A stretch of 64,000 bases of DNA from the NCBI GenBank assembly GCA_003116995.1, contig BDSL01000065.1:157001-221000 (forward strand). The letters are read 5' to 3'. The notes under the pieces were generated by a model. The model saw only the letters and a list, made by a program, of their open reading frames with translations. It ran no database searches and was not told where the DNA came from. Position 1 is the stretch's first letter. Each line of letters opens with the position of its first letter. Shown piece after piece: positions 47,639 to 58,196 of this stretch. The position numbers and the translations under genes are program-made. The stretch comes from Yamagishiella unicocca (lineage: Eukaryota; Chlorophyta; Chlorophyceae; Chlamydomonadales; Volvocaceae).

Positions 47639-50600
47639 ATGGTTGACGGTGAAGATTATCCGCCAGAGCATGACCGGATGTATCAGGATGATCGTGGACA
47701 TGACGGAAGCCGCGCCAAATCGAGGGACGATGGTGTAGGCCGTGAGCACCGGGAGCGAGACCGCTACGATCGGGAACCTCCCCGTGACTTCGATCGGCGC
47801 CGGGATGAGCGGGATCGTTATGACCGGCGGGACGACGACCGGCGGAGACCTCGGAACGATGACCGGCACGACCGCGGGCCTGTGGGGTTTCGGGACCAAG
47901 TTGAGCGGCGAGATTCAAGGTCCGATGCTCGGGACTATGGACGGGAGCGCCGCAGGTCCAGGTATGCAGGCGGGAGCGCCCAGGTGTCCGAAAACGGAAA
48001 ACGACGGGCAACTGCATGCTCGCTTTTCGCATAATGCATTACGGCCATTTTGGGCGCGGACGGGCCAATCCATTCTGATGACGGTGACGGCAAGTGCATG
48101 GTGCGAGACTGGCGCTGCATTGCGGGGGCGAGTTCGTTCGGTGCCTCCCCCCATGCGCTTACCCTGTTGTCGTAGAGAACACACCGGCGCTTGTGCATAC
48201 CCCTCCCCGCATAACCTCCCGGCGCGTCCTCCCGTGCCGTACACGCAGGTCGCGGGACAGGCGCCGTTCCCGGTCACGGGACCGGTACGACAACAGGTGC
48301 GTCAGTTGGTGGTTACGTAGTCCTTGGCGATGTAGCCGTCTCAGTCGACTCCAGCACCTCGGCGCAAGCAACTGGCCGTGGGGGCAAGAACAGAACAGTC
48401 GGAATTGGGGTGGCCATTCCCCACTGTATAATCGAGGTGACCAACCCCGCCTGCGTACGGCCACGGCCTCGTCGCGAGCGCAATAGGAAGCGATAATTAC
48501 AACAACTGAGGGAAAACACCGCGGTTAGGTGGAGACAAGAACGTGCGTGGATTCCGAGAGACCCAAGAAGTGCGGGAAAGGCGTCATGCGGTCAGGAGCA
48601 GTACCTGCGGGGCGGATGTGGCTATGTCGCTGTGCGGCGCGTGCAGTCCTGGTAGCCTCTGCACCCTCAGAGCAAGGTAAACCTCTTAACCTGCAGCATT
48701 GCCTTCGTTTACCCAACGCGCAAGCAACGAACGAATGTCACCCAGCCACCTACTAGCGAGCTGCCCTCGGAGGCTCTTCCGCCTTTGCGCTAGCAGCACT
48801 TTGTCTCTTTCCTCCGCCATCGTCGTTTTGTCCATTTGCCGTTGGAGTCTACGCGCCTGGCTGAACCTCCTGCGCCTTCCATATGGCAACAGGCGCGATG
48901 ATCGCGAAGCCGGCCGGGAAGGCGGTCGTGAGGGGTTCCGCGAGGGCGGTCGTGAGGGGTTCCGCGAGGGCGGTCGTGAGGGCGGCCGCGAGGGTGGCCG
49001 TGATGGAGGCCGTCGCGGCCGTGAGGGCGGCCGTGGAGGAGGAGGCGGCCGCGGCCGTCGGGACGAGTACAGCGACGACGATGAGACGTACGGGGGTTAC
49101 AAGCCCCGCAAGCGCCAGGCACCGCCGGTGGGTCTGCCGCTGGTGGGCAAGGAACTCGCCTGGGCTGGCTAGTGGGGCCCCGCACGCTACGGTACTTGAA
49201 CTGGCTGGAGAGAGGCTCCTCGAGGTACCTTGCCAACCACCTCGCATGCCGCCTGCAGGATCCAGCAAAGTACGACAAACCGCTGCCGCCGGGGGCAGGT
49301 CCCGGCTACATCTCCGACCCCTTCTACTATCTGCGGCAAAACGTGCCAACTGATCCCGCGGAAGGTAGGTGGGGTTGATCGCCGGGGTTGGTGGAAGAGG
49401 GGCTGCTGAAGCCACGGCTGAGCCGGCTATGTACGGCTTGAAGGTGCAGGCGCTTGGCACTGGCCGCGTACCCTGTGCATACGCCTCATCATCTGTCACC
49501 TTCCTGTGTTCGATGCCATTGCCTTGATTGCAGCCCAACGTCTGTGGCTGGAGCAGCAGCTGCGCAGCCGGCAAATGGTGCTGCAGCAGCAGGCGGCGTC
49601 AGCGGCGGCGGCATCAGCGAAAACACAGCGGGAGGTGAGGATACGGGCGGGCGGGGGAAGCACAAAGCATGTACTCGACTTATCTCCGGTCGGATCTACG
49701 CCGGTCGGATCTACGCCGGTCGGATCTACTCCGGTCGAATCTACTCCGGTCGGATCTGCTCGGATCCGGCTGCATCACCGCCGCGGTAACCGCCTGGGAC
49801 ATGGCATCATGAATACCGCCGCATCTCCTCCGTGCCCACATTCCCTCATGTCATGCACCAAGCACCGCCCTTCTCGCTGGCATCCACACCGGATCGCAGC
49901 ATTGCCCCTCATCGGCATTCCTTGGTTGGGGAAAGTACGACAGCACGACGCTGCTACAGCTCCCGCATCTCCGCGCTCGCTTCCCCGCAACGCCCCCGCC
50001 GCTGACCCTACGCGACCACACACACCCCCTTCCGACGTTAGCTCTACATCGGGAACCTGGTGCCCGGCGCCGTGACGGACGTGGCTCTTCGGCAGCTCTT
50101 CAACACCACCCTGGCGGCCGCGTTCCCCATCACGGCGGGGGCGGAGCCGGTCGTCAATGTCAACCTGCACAGCGACGGCCGCTATGCGTTCGTGGAGTTC
50201 CGTACACCGGAGATGGCCACCGCGGCACTGGCGCTGAATGCCCAGGTGCGGAGAGGCGGGTTTCGGAGCCTACGGGGCGTCAGGGTCATTTATGGGCAAC
50301 CCGTTTGAGGGTTTCTTCCCGCTCAGGCCCTGGGCGTGCCAGGGCTCGCCGCGGCCCCTCCAATGCGCGTGCCGTGGCCTCACCGCCGTGCCCTCACCGC
50401 CGTGCCGTGCCCTGCTGGTCTTCCACGAGTCCCCCGGCCTGCCTAATCCTGCCGGGCGCTTGCCTCCGCCCCCAAACCGTTTCGCCCTGGCGCGGCAGTA
50501 ACTGACGGTCATCGCTGGTCCTTCCGCAACCCGCTTCCACCCACCCGCGCAGGTGCAGCTGCTCGGCCAGACCATCTCCGTGGGGCGCCCCAGCGGCTAC

Positions 50601-53062
50601 GTGGACCCGCACAAGGCGGCGGCGGCGGCGCAGGCGGCAGCGCAGGCACTAGCGGCCTTCCAGGTGGGTGTAGGGGAAACTTGTTGGCTGGCACTAGCGG
50701 CCTTCCAAATGGGTGTAAGGGGAAACTTGTGGGTCGGCACTTATGGGTTTACGTAAAACCGGCTTGCGCACCAGGTTGGGAGGGCCGCGTGGTGAGCAGA
50801 GGGCGGGGACGAGTGGCAATGGTCCTCTGGGCACTATGGAGCGCTTGGTGCTGGTGGTGCATTGCCGGCGAACTCGCGCGCGGTCATGCCTGGGCACTGT
50901 AGTAGCGCTCACCTGGTGGCGCACCGCGACCTGGTCTTTCCGCGGCTCCTCTTTCCTAATTGTCTCGCCCTTGTTGTAACGATCCGGCTTCCAGACGTCT
51001 GAATCCTGGATCCACCCAACTTGGTCTTCGTTGCAGGCTGGAGACATGGCCGGCCTGGCCGCCAACGCCACGGCGGCAGGCATGAACCTGGCTCAGCTGG
51101 GCCTTGCCAACTTCATCCTGCCTAAGGACGGCGACGGCACGGACGCCGCCGTGCCCGCTGATGGCACGGCTGGTGCGGAGGCTGGTGCGGGAGCCGCAGC
51201 AGCGGCGCCAGCGAAGGCGGGCACACCGCCGCCGGGGGGGACAGCCGCCGCGGAAGACGACGCCGCGGAGGGCGGTAGTGGTGACCGGGAAGGGCACGGG
51301 TCGGAGGGGCAGGAGCAGGCGGCAGCACTCCACGAGCAGCGGGACGAGGAGCAGCAGCCGGGAGCAGCCGGAGCGGAGGCGGGAGAGGGCAGCGGCGCGG
51401 AGGCGGGGGAGGCCAACGGCGCGGAGGGGCAGGAGCCGACGCCGTTCTTCTGTGTGCTCGGCATGCTGAATGCCGACATGCTGATTGACGACGAGGAGTA
51501 CGATGCCGTGAGTATCCACCGCGGGTGTGGGGCGCGAGCGGGGGCATGGGTGCAGGGGGGGAGACGTGCGGCATGAGGGCTGGTGGAGGCGGAGGCAGGA
51601 CGGGGCAGGGACGCCGGATCAGCGCAATCACGCGTTTCCCAGTGCCGCTGCCTGCGACCCGTAAGGGGCCACTGCACCGGGGCCACTCCCTGGTTCCGGA
51701 TAGAGTGGGGGAGGCGCGCTCGCGCTCCAGAACCACACATGTGATAGAGCGGGGGAGGCGCGCTTGCGCTCCAGAACCACATACGTGGTAGTTACGGCGC
51801 CGCTGCTGCTCCGCGTGTTTCTCCGGGGTTCTCGAGGGCCTTACGGTGCGCACATTATGGGCGGCAACGACGCCGTAGCTGCGGCACAATGCGGTGCAGC
51901 AGCTGTCCACACGTACGGCTACGCCCAGCAGTGTCGCCGCGCACTGCACACCTCTGTGCGTAGGTGCTGTGCAAGGCCGGTAAGGCCGCCGTGCGCACAG
52001 CCGCTGTCCCCAGAGCCCGGCCCCAGTCTCCGCCAAAGCGCCCTGTCGTCGCCGCTGGCGCCGCCGCCGCCCGCCGTCGCCACCGCCTCCGGCTGGCACG
52101 TAAAAGTACGGCACGTGGAAGTACGGCACGTGGGAGTACGGCACGGAACCGAGGGCTGCTACGCTGTGCTGCGGCCTAGGTTGCTGGGAGGTAGCGAGGC
52201 TACTGGCGGTAGTGTTGGCTGTGGTCAGGGATGCGCAGCCGAGCACAGATATACGGTGTCTGGAGCTGAAGCTGGCGGCAAGCCAAGCGTGGGGGACTGC
52301 GGGTGGCTGCGGTGAAGATGTGATTGGCACGCGCGGTGCAAGGCCGGCAAAGCGTGCGGCGGATGCGGCACGGGGTTGCTGTGGCTCGAGGCGGTGTTGA
52401 GGGGCAGCACCGGGTGACTGCCGCCCGGCAGTCCTGCGTGTGGGATGCAGCAGCTTGCGGTTGCTGGCCCTCACACTACCCGCCACTCGGCGCGCTCCCC
52501 CCCCTAGCTTCAGCCCAACACCTCGCGCTCCCACCCGCACCCCTCCCCCACCCCCATGTCGTGTAACCGGGTCCTTCTGCCACTTCCCACGGAAACCTCG
52601 CGCACCGGTGACCGCAGGTAATTGACGACCTGAGTGACGAGTGCGATCGTCACGCGCCCGGTGGCGTCGTATCGGTGCGAGTGCCGAGGCCGCCCGAGGA
52701 CGTCAGGGCGACCGACTTCTTTGGCACCGGTCACTACGGCAAGGTGTGCGGTGGTGGTGGGCGGCGGGATCCAATTGCCGTACCTGCCCATGTGCGTGCT
52801 CCGTGTGAATATCAATACGTGTGCCCCTGCCAGGCCGCCACCGGCGTCCTGAGCTCCCACCCGCCCCGCTTGTAGTCCACGGGCTTTGCTCAATTCCTCC
52901 GCTCGCTCCGAAACCTGGTACGGTACGACGCAGGCGTTTGTGGCCTTCCGCGACGCCGGCGCTGCACAGCGGGCACACGCTGCCATCCACGGGCGGCTCT
53001 TTGCGGGAAGCACTGTCCAAGTGCAGTACATCACTGAGGAGGAGTTCGACGCGATTCATTAG
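47639..53062 (+). CDS. U2AF large-subunit-like splicing factor (RS region, one RRM, UHM)
   Basis: U2AF large subunits bind the 3' splice-site polypyrimidine tract and recruit U2 snRNP. Ten exons, 617 aa: 47639-47961, 48249-48296, 48893-49127, 49259-49364, 49534-49634, 50042-50245, 50553-50663, 51037-51507, 52618-52743, 52934-53062. Seen: an Arg/Asp/Ser-rich N-terminus (1-125), Gly-Arg-Glu repeats (about 126-185), an RRM with RNP2 LYIGNL (272-277) and RNP1 RYAFVEF (318-324), an Ala/Gly/Glu-rich linker, and a C-terminal UHM with acidic helix IDDEEYDAVIDDLSDECDRH (about 527-546) and the R-x-F loop HGRLF (about 594-598). U2AF65 has a second RRM between the first and the UHM; none is visible. The exon 3 end (49127) is the least certain junction. 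An upstream in-frame Met at 47582 is an alternative start. Confidence 0.87.
49686..49762. repeat. 15-bp minisatellite in a U2AF-like intron
   Basis: About five copies of CCGGTCGGATCTACG (third position variants) in the intron between exons 5 and 6. Confidence 0.85.
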
Positions 53063-55170
53063 GGTCGGAGGTTCGAATAGGGCTGAACCTGCTACTGCTG
53101 CTGCTGCTGCTGAGGCGGCAGACACAGGGAAGCGCACATAGCGCGCAGCTACCGAACCGTAGGCGTTTCAGTAACACAGTGTCGATGGCACACTCGAAAG
53201 GGCACGTAGGGACGGCCTGGCGCGCTGAAAGCTGTAGGCAAACGCGCTACGTTTGCGCAGGACAGGATCAGGTTGGATAGGGGCCTCTTCAGCTGTGCCA
53301 AGTGCTCCAGAGGAACCGGAGTTGCATATGCAGTATGTGATGGCATGTTTGGGAGGTGTGGGCCGGGCTGAGGCGCATGCGAACGGATGTCCGCAGCAGC
53401 TTGCCCAGGCATGGTGTGGGATTGACTCCCTCACGGCGGACCTTGTTCCGCGGCTGCTACGTGCTTTGGACCACCTCCGTAGCCCCTGTGTATTTACGTG
53501 ATCGCTGGCAGCTGCAGCCAGGTGTGAAGGGTTCACGCGGATGTTTCCTCCAATGACGGCGAAGGCGCAGAGACGTTGCGAGTCTGTGCAAGGACGGGTT
53601 GCGTGGTTTCGCAGGCAATGGACGGACTGCCGGCAGGCGCCAGCGTGCACTGGTGATGCACACGAGGCGCTCAACCCCGGCGGGCCTGGGGCCTGAAGTG
53701 CGACCCCTGAGCCCATCCGCCTGGGCTTGGCACATGTGTCGGGCATGCCGTAGGATAGCAAACAGCCTGGCGGCCGTTGCAGTTACCGCCAACAAATAAA
53801 GGTGGACTCGGGCCTCAGGTCGCCAACATGATGGCCCCGATGGTATGCTATTGCGCCTTGGTCGAGAGCCCCCAGCCCGCATACCAGGTATGCCTTGTTT
53901 TGGCCTCGGCCTCGGATTAGCCTGGGCTTGGACGCCCAAGCTGACTAGGCGCACGTGGCCTTCTTACCGAAGGCACCAGGGCTCCCCCATGTTCGGCAAT
54001 GACACAGCCAGCGGGGAGCCACGCACCCAGGCTAACGTCCCAGGCTTCCCCAGACACATGAGTGGCGGGAAAGGCAGTTGTCGAGCAAGAGCACAGCGTA
54101 GCACGTGCTGTCGTGCCGTCCTGGCTGCTGAGGAGAGCTGTGCGAGCTGCAACGGTGCACCGCTGACGAGAGGACGGGCCATCACGTAGTACCCTGTGGC
54201 GGGCCGGCTGGTCGGACTAGGAGCAGCGGGTGTGGGTAGCTGCTGCAGATTTCGGAGCTGGTATGGTATGGATAGCCGCGTAGGCCGTCTTGATGCCTTG
54301 CGGCGTCCTTGCCCCGTGTAGGGCTCGACCTCATGGGTGCGATCACCTCCATGCTGAACTCCCCACCTGTTGAGGACGACGCTTATTACCGGTTGGGCCT
54401 ATCACGGTAGTGTGCGCTCGCCAACCGAAGCCAACCGAGGCTTCCAACGGTCATAACCAACTGCTTGTACGATTAGCGACGGTCGTACACCATCGACGCC
54501 CGTGTACCTTGACAGCACTGACGACGTGAAAGATGAAAGGCAACCATGACCAGCGCGGTGTTAATGAGGCGTGCCTGGGTATCGAACGAAGGGCGCAGGC
54601 ATCCGAATCCATGCACCGCATGAGACGGCATGAGTTATATTCGGATCGTATACTACCGTGGCAGGTCATTAGAGTAGAAACGATGTTAACAAAACAATTC
54701 GATGAATTTGGAAACGGCACGCCGCAGATTGGAGCGACTGGTTCGTCGGTGAACATCCTTGTTGCCGCATGCCCGGACATGGGAGACTCAAAACGGGACT
54801 CACTCAGGCAAACAAGACACCGCTTGCATCACCGGCCTTCCTATCGCTCCGGCGGCGTGCGGGGCTCTACACAACGGTTGAACGGGACAGGGAGCCAGGA
54901 GAGGACCGCGTCCAGATAACCCGTCGGAGCACTGCAGATCAAGGCAGGCAAAAGCCGCTCATCGTTGATAGTTCCCTGTATGACCTATGTGCATCGTGGG
55001 CCCGTTCTATGAGCCCTATCCTTCCGTGGGCCCTACTGTATTTGGGTTCTCCAGAGGTGTGAAGCTGTTTTGGGTTGTGTGGAGCTGATTTGGGTTGGTT
55101 CGCCTGCCTAGCTCTGTTGTAGTACCCTGGCTTGAAGCGTGGCGGGTGCAGGGCAGCGCGGCTTGACGTT
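53063..55170. other. Stretch without a supportable gene
   Basis: Downstream of the U2AF-like gene. Short open frames on both strands carry no domain and no consistent splice pattern. No TGTAA was found close to the U2AF-like stop. Confidence 0.5.
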
Positions 55171-55607
55171 GAGAGAGAGAGAGAGAGACCGCGTCGGTGA
55201 GAGAGAGACCGCGTTACAGTGGCCGCACGACAGGCGGCACCCGCCCTTATCCCGGCGGGAAAGCACTGCGGAAGAGACACGGAACCAAGGTCGGGTACGG
55301 GCAACAGCAGGCAAACAGCATCATGCAAAGCCAGCACAAGCGACGGCAGGACACGGCCCCATGCAGGCCACCCTTACGCGTCAAAACCACCACAAAAGCC
55401 CCCATTGGCTCACCTGCCCATCACCCGCACCACTCGTATCTCGAACCAGCAAAGGTGGCACCAGGAAAGAAAGAACGAAAGAACAAACAGCATCCAAGGC
55501 AGGCTAGCTAGGGCGGCACGGCGCACATGAGCCGACCCCCGGTTACGAACAAAAATGGGTGGTCCACCCCCACGTCACCCCAGTCCTTGCGGGGCAAACC
55601 CAAGCCC
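55171..55607 (-). mobile_element. L1-type LINE copy a: 3' end only
   Basis: Near-identical to the 3' UTR and the last codons of the LINE at 58197-62847 (shared from the GA-repeat through GGCAAACCCAAGCCC). It has a doubled 3' tail: a GA-run plus ACCGCG, a short spacer, then another GA-run plus ACCGCG. It is cut off at 55607, where copy b begins within 10 bases. Confidence 0.9.
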
Positions 55608-55616
55608 AAGCTCGGT

Positions 55617-57290
55617 GAGAGAGAGAGAGACCGCGTTACAGTGGCCGCACGACAGGCGGCACCCGCCCTTATCCCGGCGGGAAAGCACTGCGGAAGAGAC
55701 ACGGAACCAAGGTCGGGTACGGGCAACAGCAGGCAAACAGCATCATGCAAAGTCAGCACAAGCGACGGCAGGACACGGCCCCATGCAGGCCACCCTTACG
55801 CGTCGAAACCACCACAAAAGCCCCCATTGGCTCACCTGCCCATCACCCGCACCACTCGTATCTCGAACCAGCAAAGGTGGCACCAGGAAAGAAAGAACGA
55901 AAGAACAAACAGCATCCAAGGCAGGCTAGCTAGGGCGGCACGGCGCACATGAGCCGACCCCCGGTTACGAACAAAAATGGGTGGTCCACCCCCACGTCAC
56001 CCCAGTCCTTGCGGGGCAAACCCAAGCCCGCAAAGTCCCGCAGCAAGGCCCAGAACTTAGCAAGGAGGCCAGAACGCATAGCAGCAGGGAGGGTGGTGCC
56101 GGAGAGCCGATGAGAGTGTATGTACCGGCGCGCCCACTCCATCGCGTTGAGCGCCGCCAACGCCACCACATCCCACACACACTGCAGCACAGTGGTCGGA
56201 TCCGGCGACACACACAACCACACATGCTCACGCGTGACCCCGCACCCACAGCAGACTTCCAGTTCATCCCAGAGCGGGCGGACGAGGGGGCAAGACCAAA
56301 AGTGATGCAAGCGCGGCGACTCGGCCACACCCGCTGCAGCGGGGTAACAGCCGCAAGCACACGGTTCGGGTGGGACCAGCGGGAGGTGAGAGGAGCCCGG
56401 CATGGGCACCCCGTCAACCGCCAGCCGCCAGAGGACCTCCTTCCACCGCGGCTCCCACTTAAGACGCTTCCACAACCGCCGCCATACCGCGCGTAACGCC
56501 ACAAGGGCCGCCTCGGGCGTGGCAGCCACAGCAGGGGACAGCCCGAGCGCCTCCCGCACATACGCCGCATGACAGGCCTGCCTGGGGCGCTCCAGTTCCG
56601 CCGCCTGGAGCAGGGTGCCCAGCTTGACGGTGAAGGAGGTGAGGGGCAGCACGGCGTCCACACCCAGCCGCCACCCCAGGCGAGCAAGGAGGAGAGCATC
56701 CACCTCGTCAGGCGACGGCGGGGCGGGGCCATCGGGCGCCAGGCGAGCAGCAGCGAGCCATGCGGGCGAGATGTCAGAAAGGAGAGCGGCCACCGCAGCC
56801 CGCGCCGCGATGCGATCTTGGAGCGCACCCATGGCCAGCTCGGAGGGCGCCAGCTCGTGCCGTACGAGCGTCGTCCAGCGCTCAGCCAGCCGGCTGAAGA
56901 TGGCCATGCCCGGCGTCGTCGCCAGGGCATGGGCGCGCTCCACCTCAAACACGGTCATAGCGTCCTGCACCCGGACGGCGTCGCCGACGGTCAGCAGGCG
57001 GCGGCACATGGTGAGGGGGCCATGGATAGCCTCCAACCCCGGCCGCCGGCCCGGCGCCCCCGCGTTGGGCAGGAGCGGGTTGCCCCACAGCGGCGCGTTG
57101 AAGCACCAGACGCCCGGCTCCAGGGGGGGGTCCGCGACGTCAGACAGGGGGGGGAGGTGACCGAGGCTCGTGGCAAGCCGGCGGATGTCCGGGGGCAAGC
57201 TTAAGGGGGCGCCGAGCCACGGGCCATCCGGGCGAGCTGTGGTGACGGCCAGCGGGCGGAAGGCAGGGTGGAGGGTAGAGAGGAAGGAGA
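55617..57290 (-). mobile_element. L1-type LINE copy b: 5'-truncated
   Basis: Matches copy c from its 3' tail up to 57290, where similarity ends abruptly inside the coding frame. No target-site duplication was found: the left flank AAGCTCGGT and the right flank GGCGCAGGGT do not match. It starts within 10 bases of the truncated end of copy a. Confidence 0.92.
55930..57290 (-). pseudogene. LINE polyprotein C-terminal fragment (copy b)
   Basis: About 453 codons equal to the C-terminal end of the copy c protein, with very few substitutions (for example MTVFEVER against MTAFEVER). It includes a Cys/His-rich element with CACGCY, LHHFWSCPLV and CCGCGV typical of the zinc-binding end of plant/algal L1 proteins. 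It lacks reverse transcriptase and cannot be an active gene. Confidence 0.85.
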
Positions 57291-57368
57291 GGCGCAGGGT
57301 GGCGCAGGGTGGCGCCCACAAGTCCAAATGTCTTGTGTATGTGTCATTCCGTATATCACCATCAATAC

Positions 57369-57449
57369 GCGCCATTGGTGTAGTAGCAGCATAGTCGCCT
57401 CCCACACAGGATGACGCGACTGACCCGGGTGCAAATCCCGGATGGCGCA
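57369..57449 (+). tRNA. tRNA-Gly(CCC)-like gene or pseudogene with a 10-base intron (copy 1)
   Basis: 81 bases fold as a tRNA: acceptor GCGCCAT/ATGGCGC with discriminator A, anticodon stem GTCGC/GCGAC and T-stem CCGGG/CCCGG. The interval inside the anticodon stem is 17 bases. With the eukaryotic intron position (after base 37) this gives loop CTCCCA-C, anticodon CCC and intron CACAGGATGA. The T-loop TGCAAAT has G where U55 is usual, and the D-loop AGTAGCA lacks the GG pair. A TTTT run follows 5 bases downstream, as in pol III terminators. The order of elements matches plant tRNA-Gly(CCC). Function is uncertain because of the loop changes. Confidence 0.55.
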
Positions 57450-58183
57450 GGGAGTTTTGATGTGATGTGTGGGCAGGTTTGGGAATTGTGGCCATGGCAT
57501 GGTATGCCGTGTTTCGGAAATGTGGTGTTGGGAACGGTAGGCGCAAGGTTGGGGGGCCGGCTTCTGAAAATTAACCCTTATACTGCATGCAATGCCCAAC
57601 AGCAGTCTTCGGCTGCCACGGACATTACGTGAAACAGCGTGCTGTTCGTGCTTTCCTGGCTGACCGAGATTGAGCGACTCCAGACCTGAAAGAACGTGCG
57701 CTGTCAAAAGCGCTCAGGCTACAGCTTGCCAGGTCGTAGTCACGTTAGCAAGTGAATGTCGCAAGTAGCTTCCCGGTAACCTCTTCCGGGTCCTAACCCG
57801 CGTAAACTGACTCCCGGACCGAAGCGCGGGCGACAGCTGCACTGTTACTTGCGGGGCAACAGATGCTCGCCACTGTCTGTAACTGGACACCTCCTGCGAG
57901 AGGATACATTGAGCACGGCCTCTTAACCGTCGCGCTCGGATTCGCGTTTCTGGAGCGGCGGAAACCATGACAAATGCCCGTGAATCGACCATGCCGGTGC
58001 TGGCGCATGACATGCACACCTCATGCGGGATGGGCGAAGATTGGAGTGGCAGGCGCAGGGAACGCGTGTTAATATGGATGATATCGGGACGGGCGGGGTG
58101 TATTCAAACCGCGGGTGCGGGGCAGCGGGCCTTGAAGCGGCGGGTGCGGGGCGGAGGTGCTTTCCGGGCGACAGGCTCTCGCA
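57450..58183. other. Unique spacer between LINE copies b and c
   Basis: No gene, repeat or LINE sequence recognised. Confidence 0.5.
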
Positions 58184-58196
58184 ACCTGACCCTAGA
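58184..58196. repeat. Target-site duplication of LINE copy c (left)
   Basis: ACCTGACCCTAGA here is repeated exactly at 62848-62860, immediately beyond the other end of the LINE. Confidence 0.9.

Noticed and set aside
51122..52540. A 472-codon minus-strand open frame antisense to the U2AF-like gene
   Set aside because: It is Arg/Pro-rich shadow sequence of GC-rich exons and an intron, with no domain. The plus strand has phase-consistent exons and a recognisable UHM.
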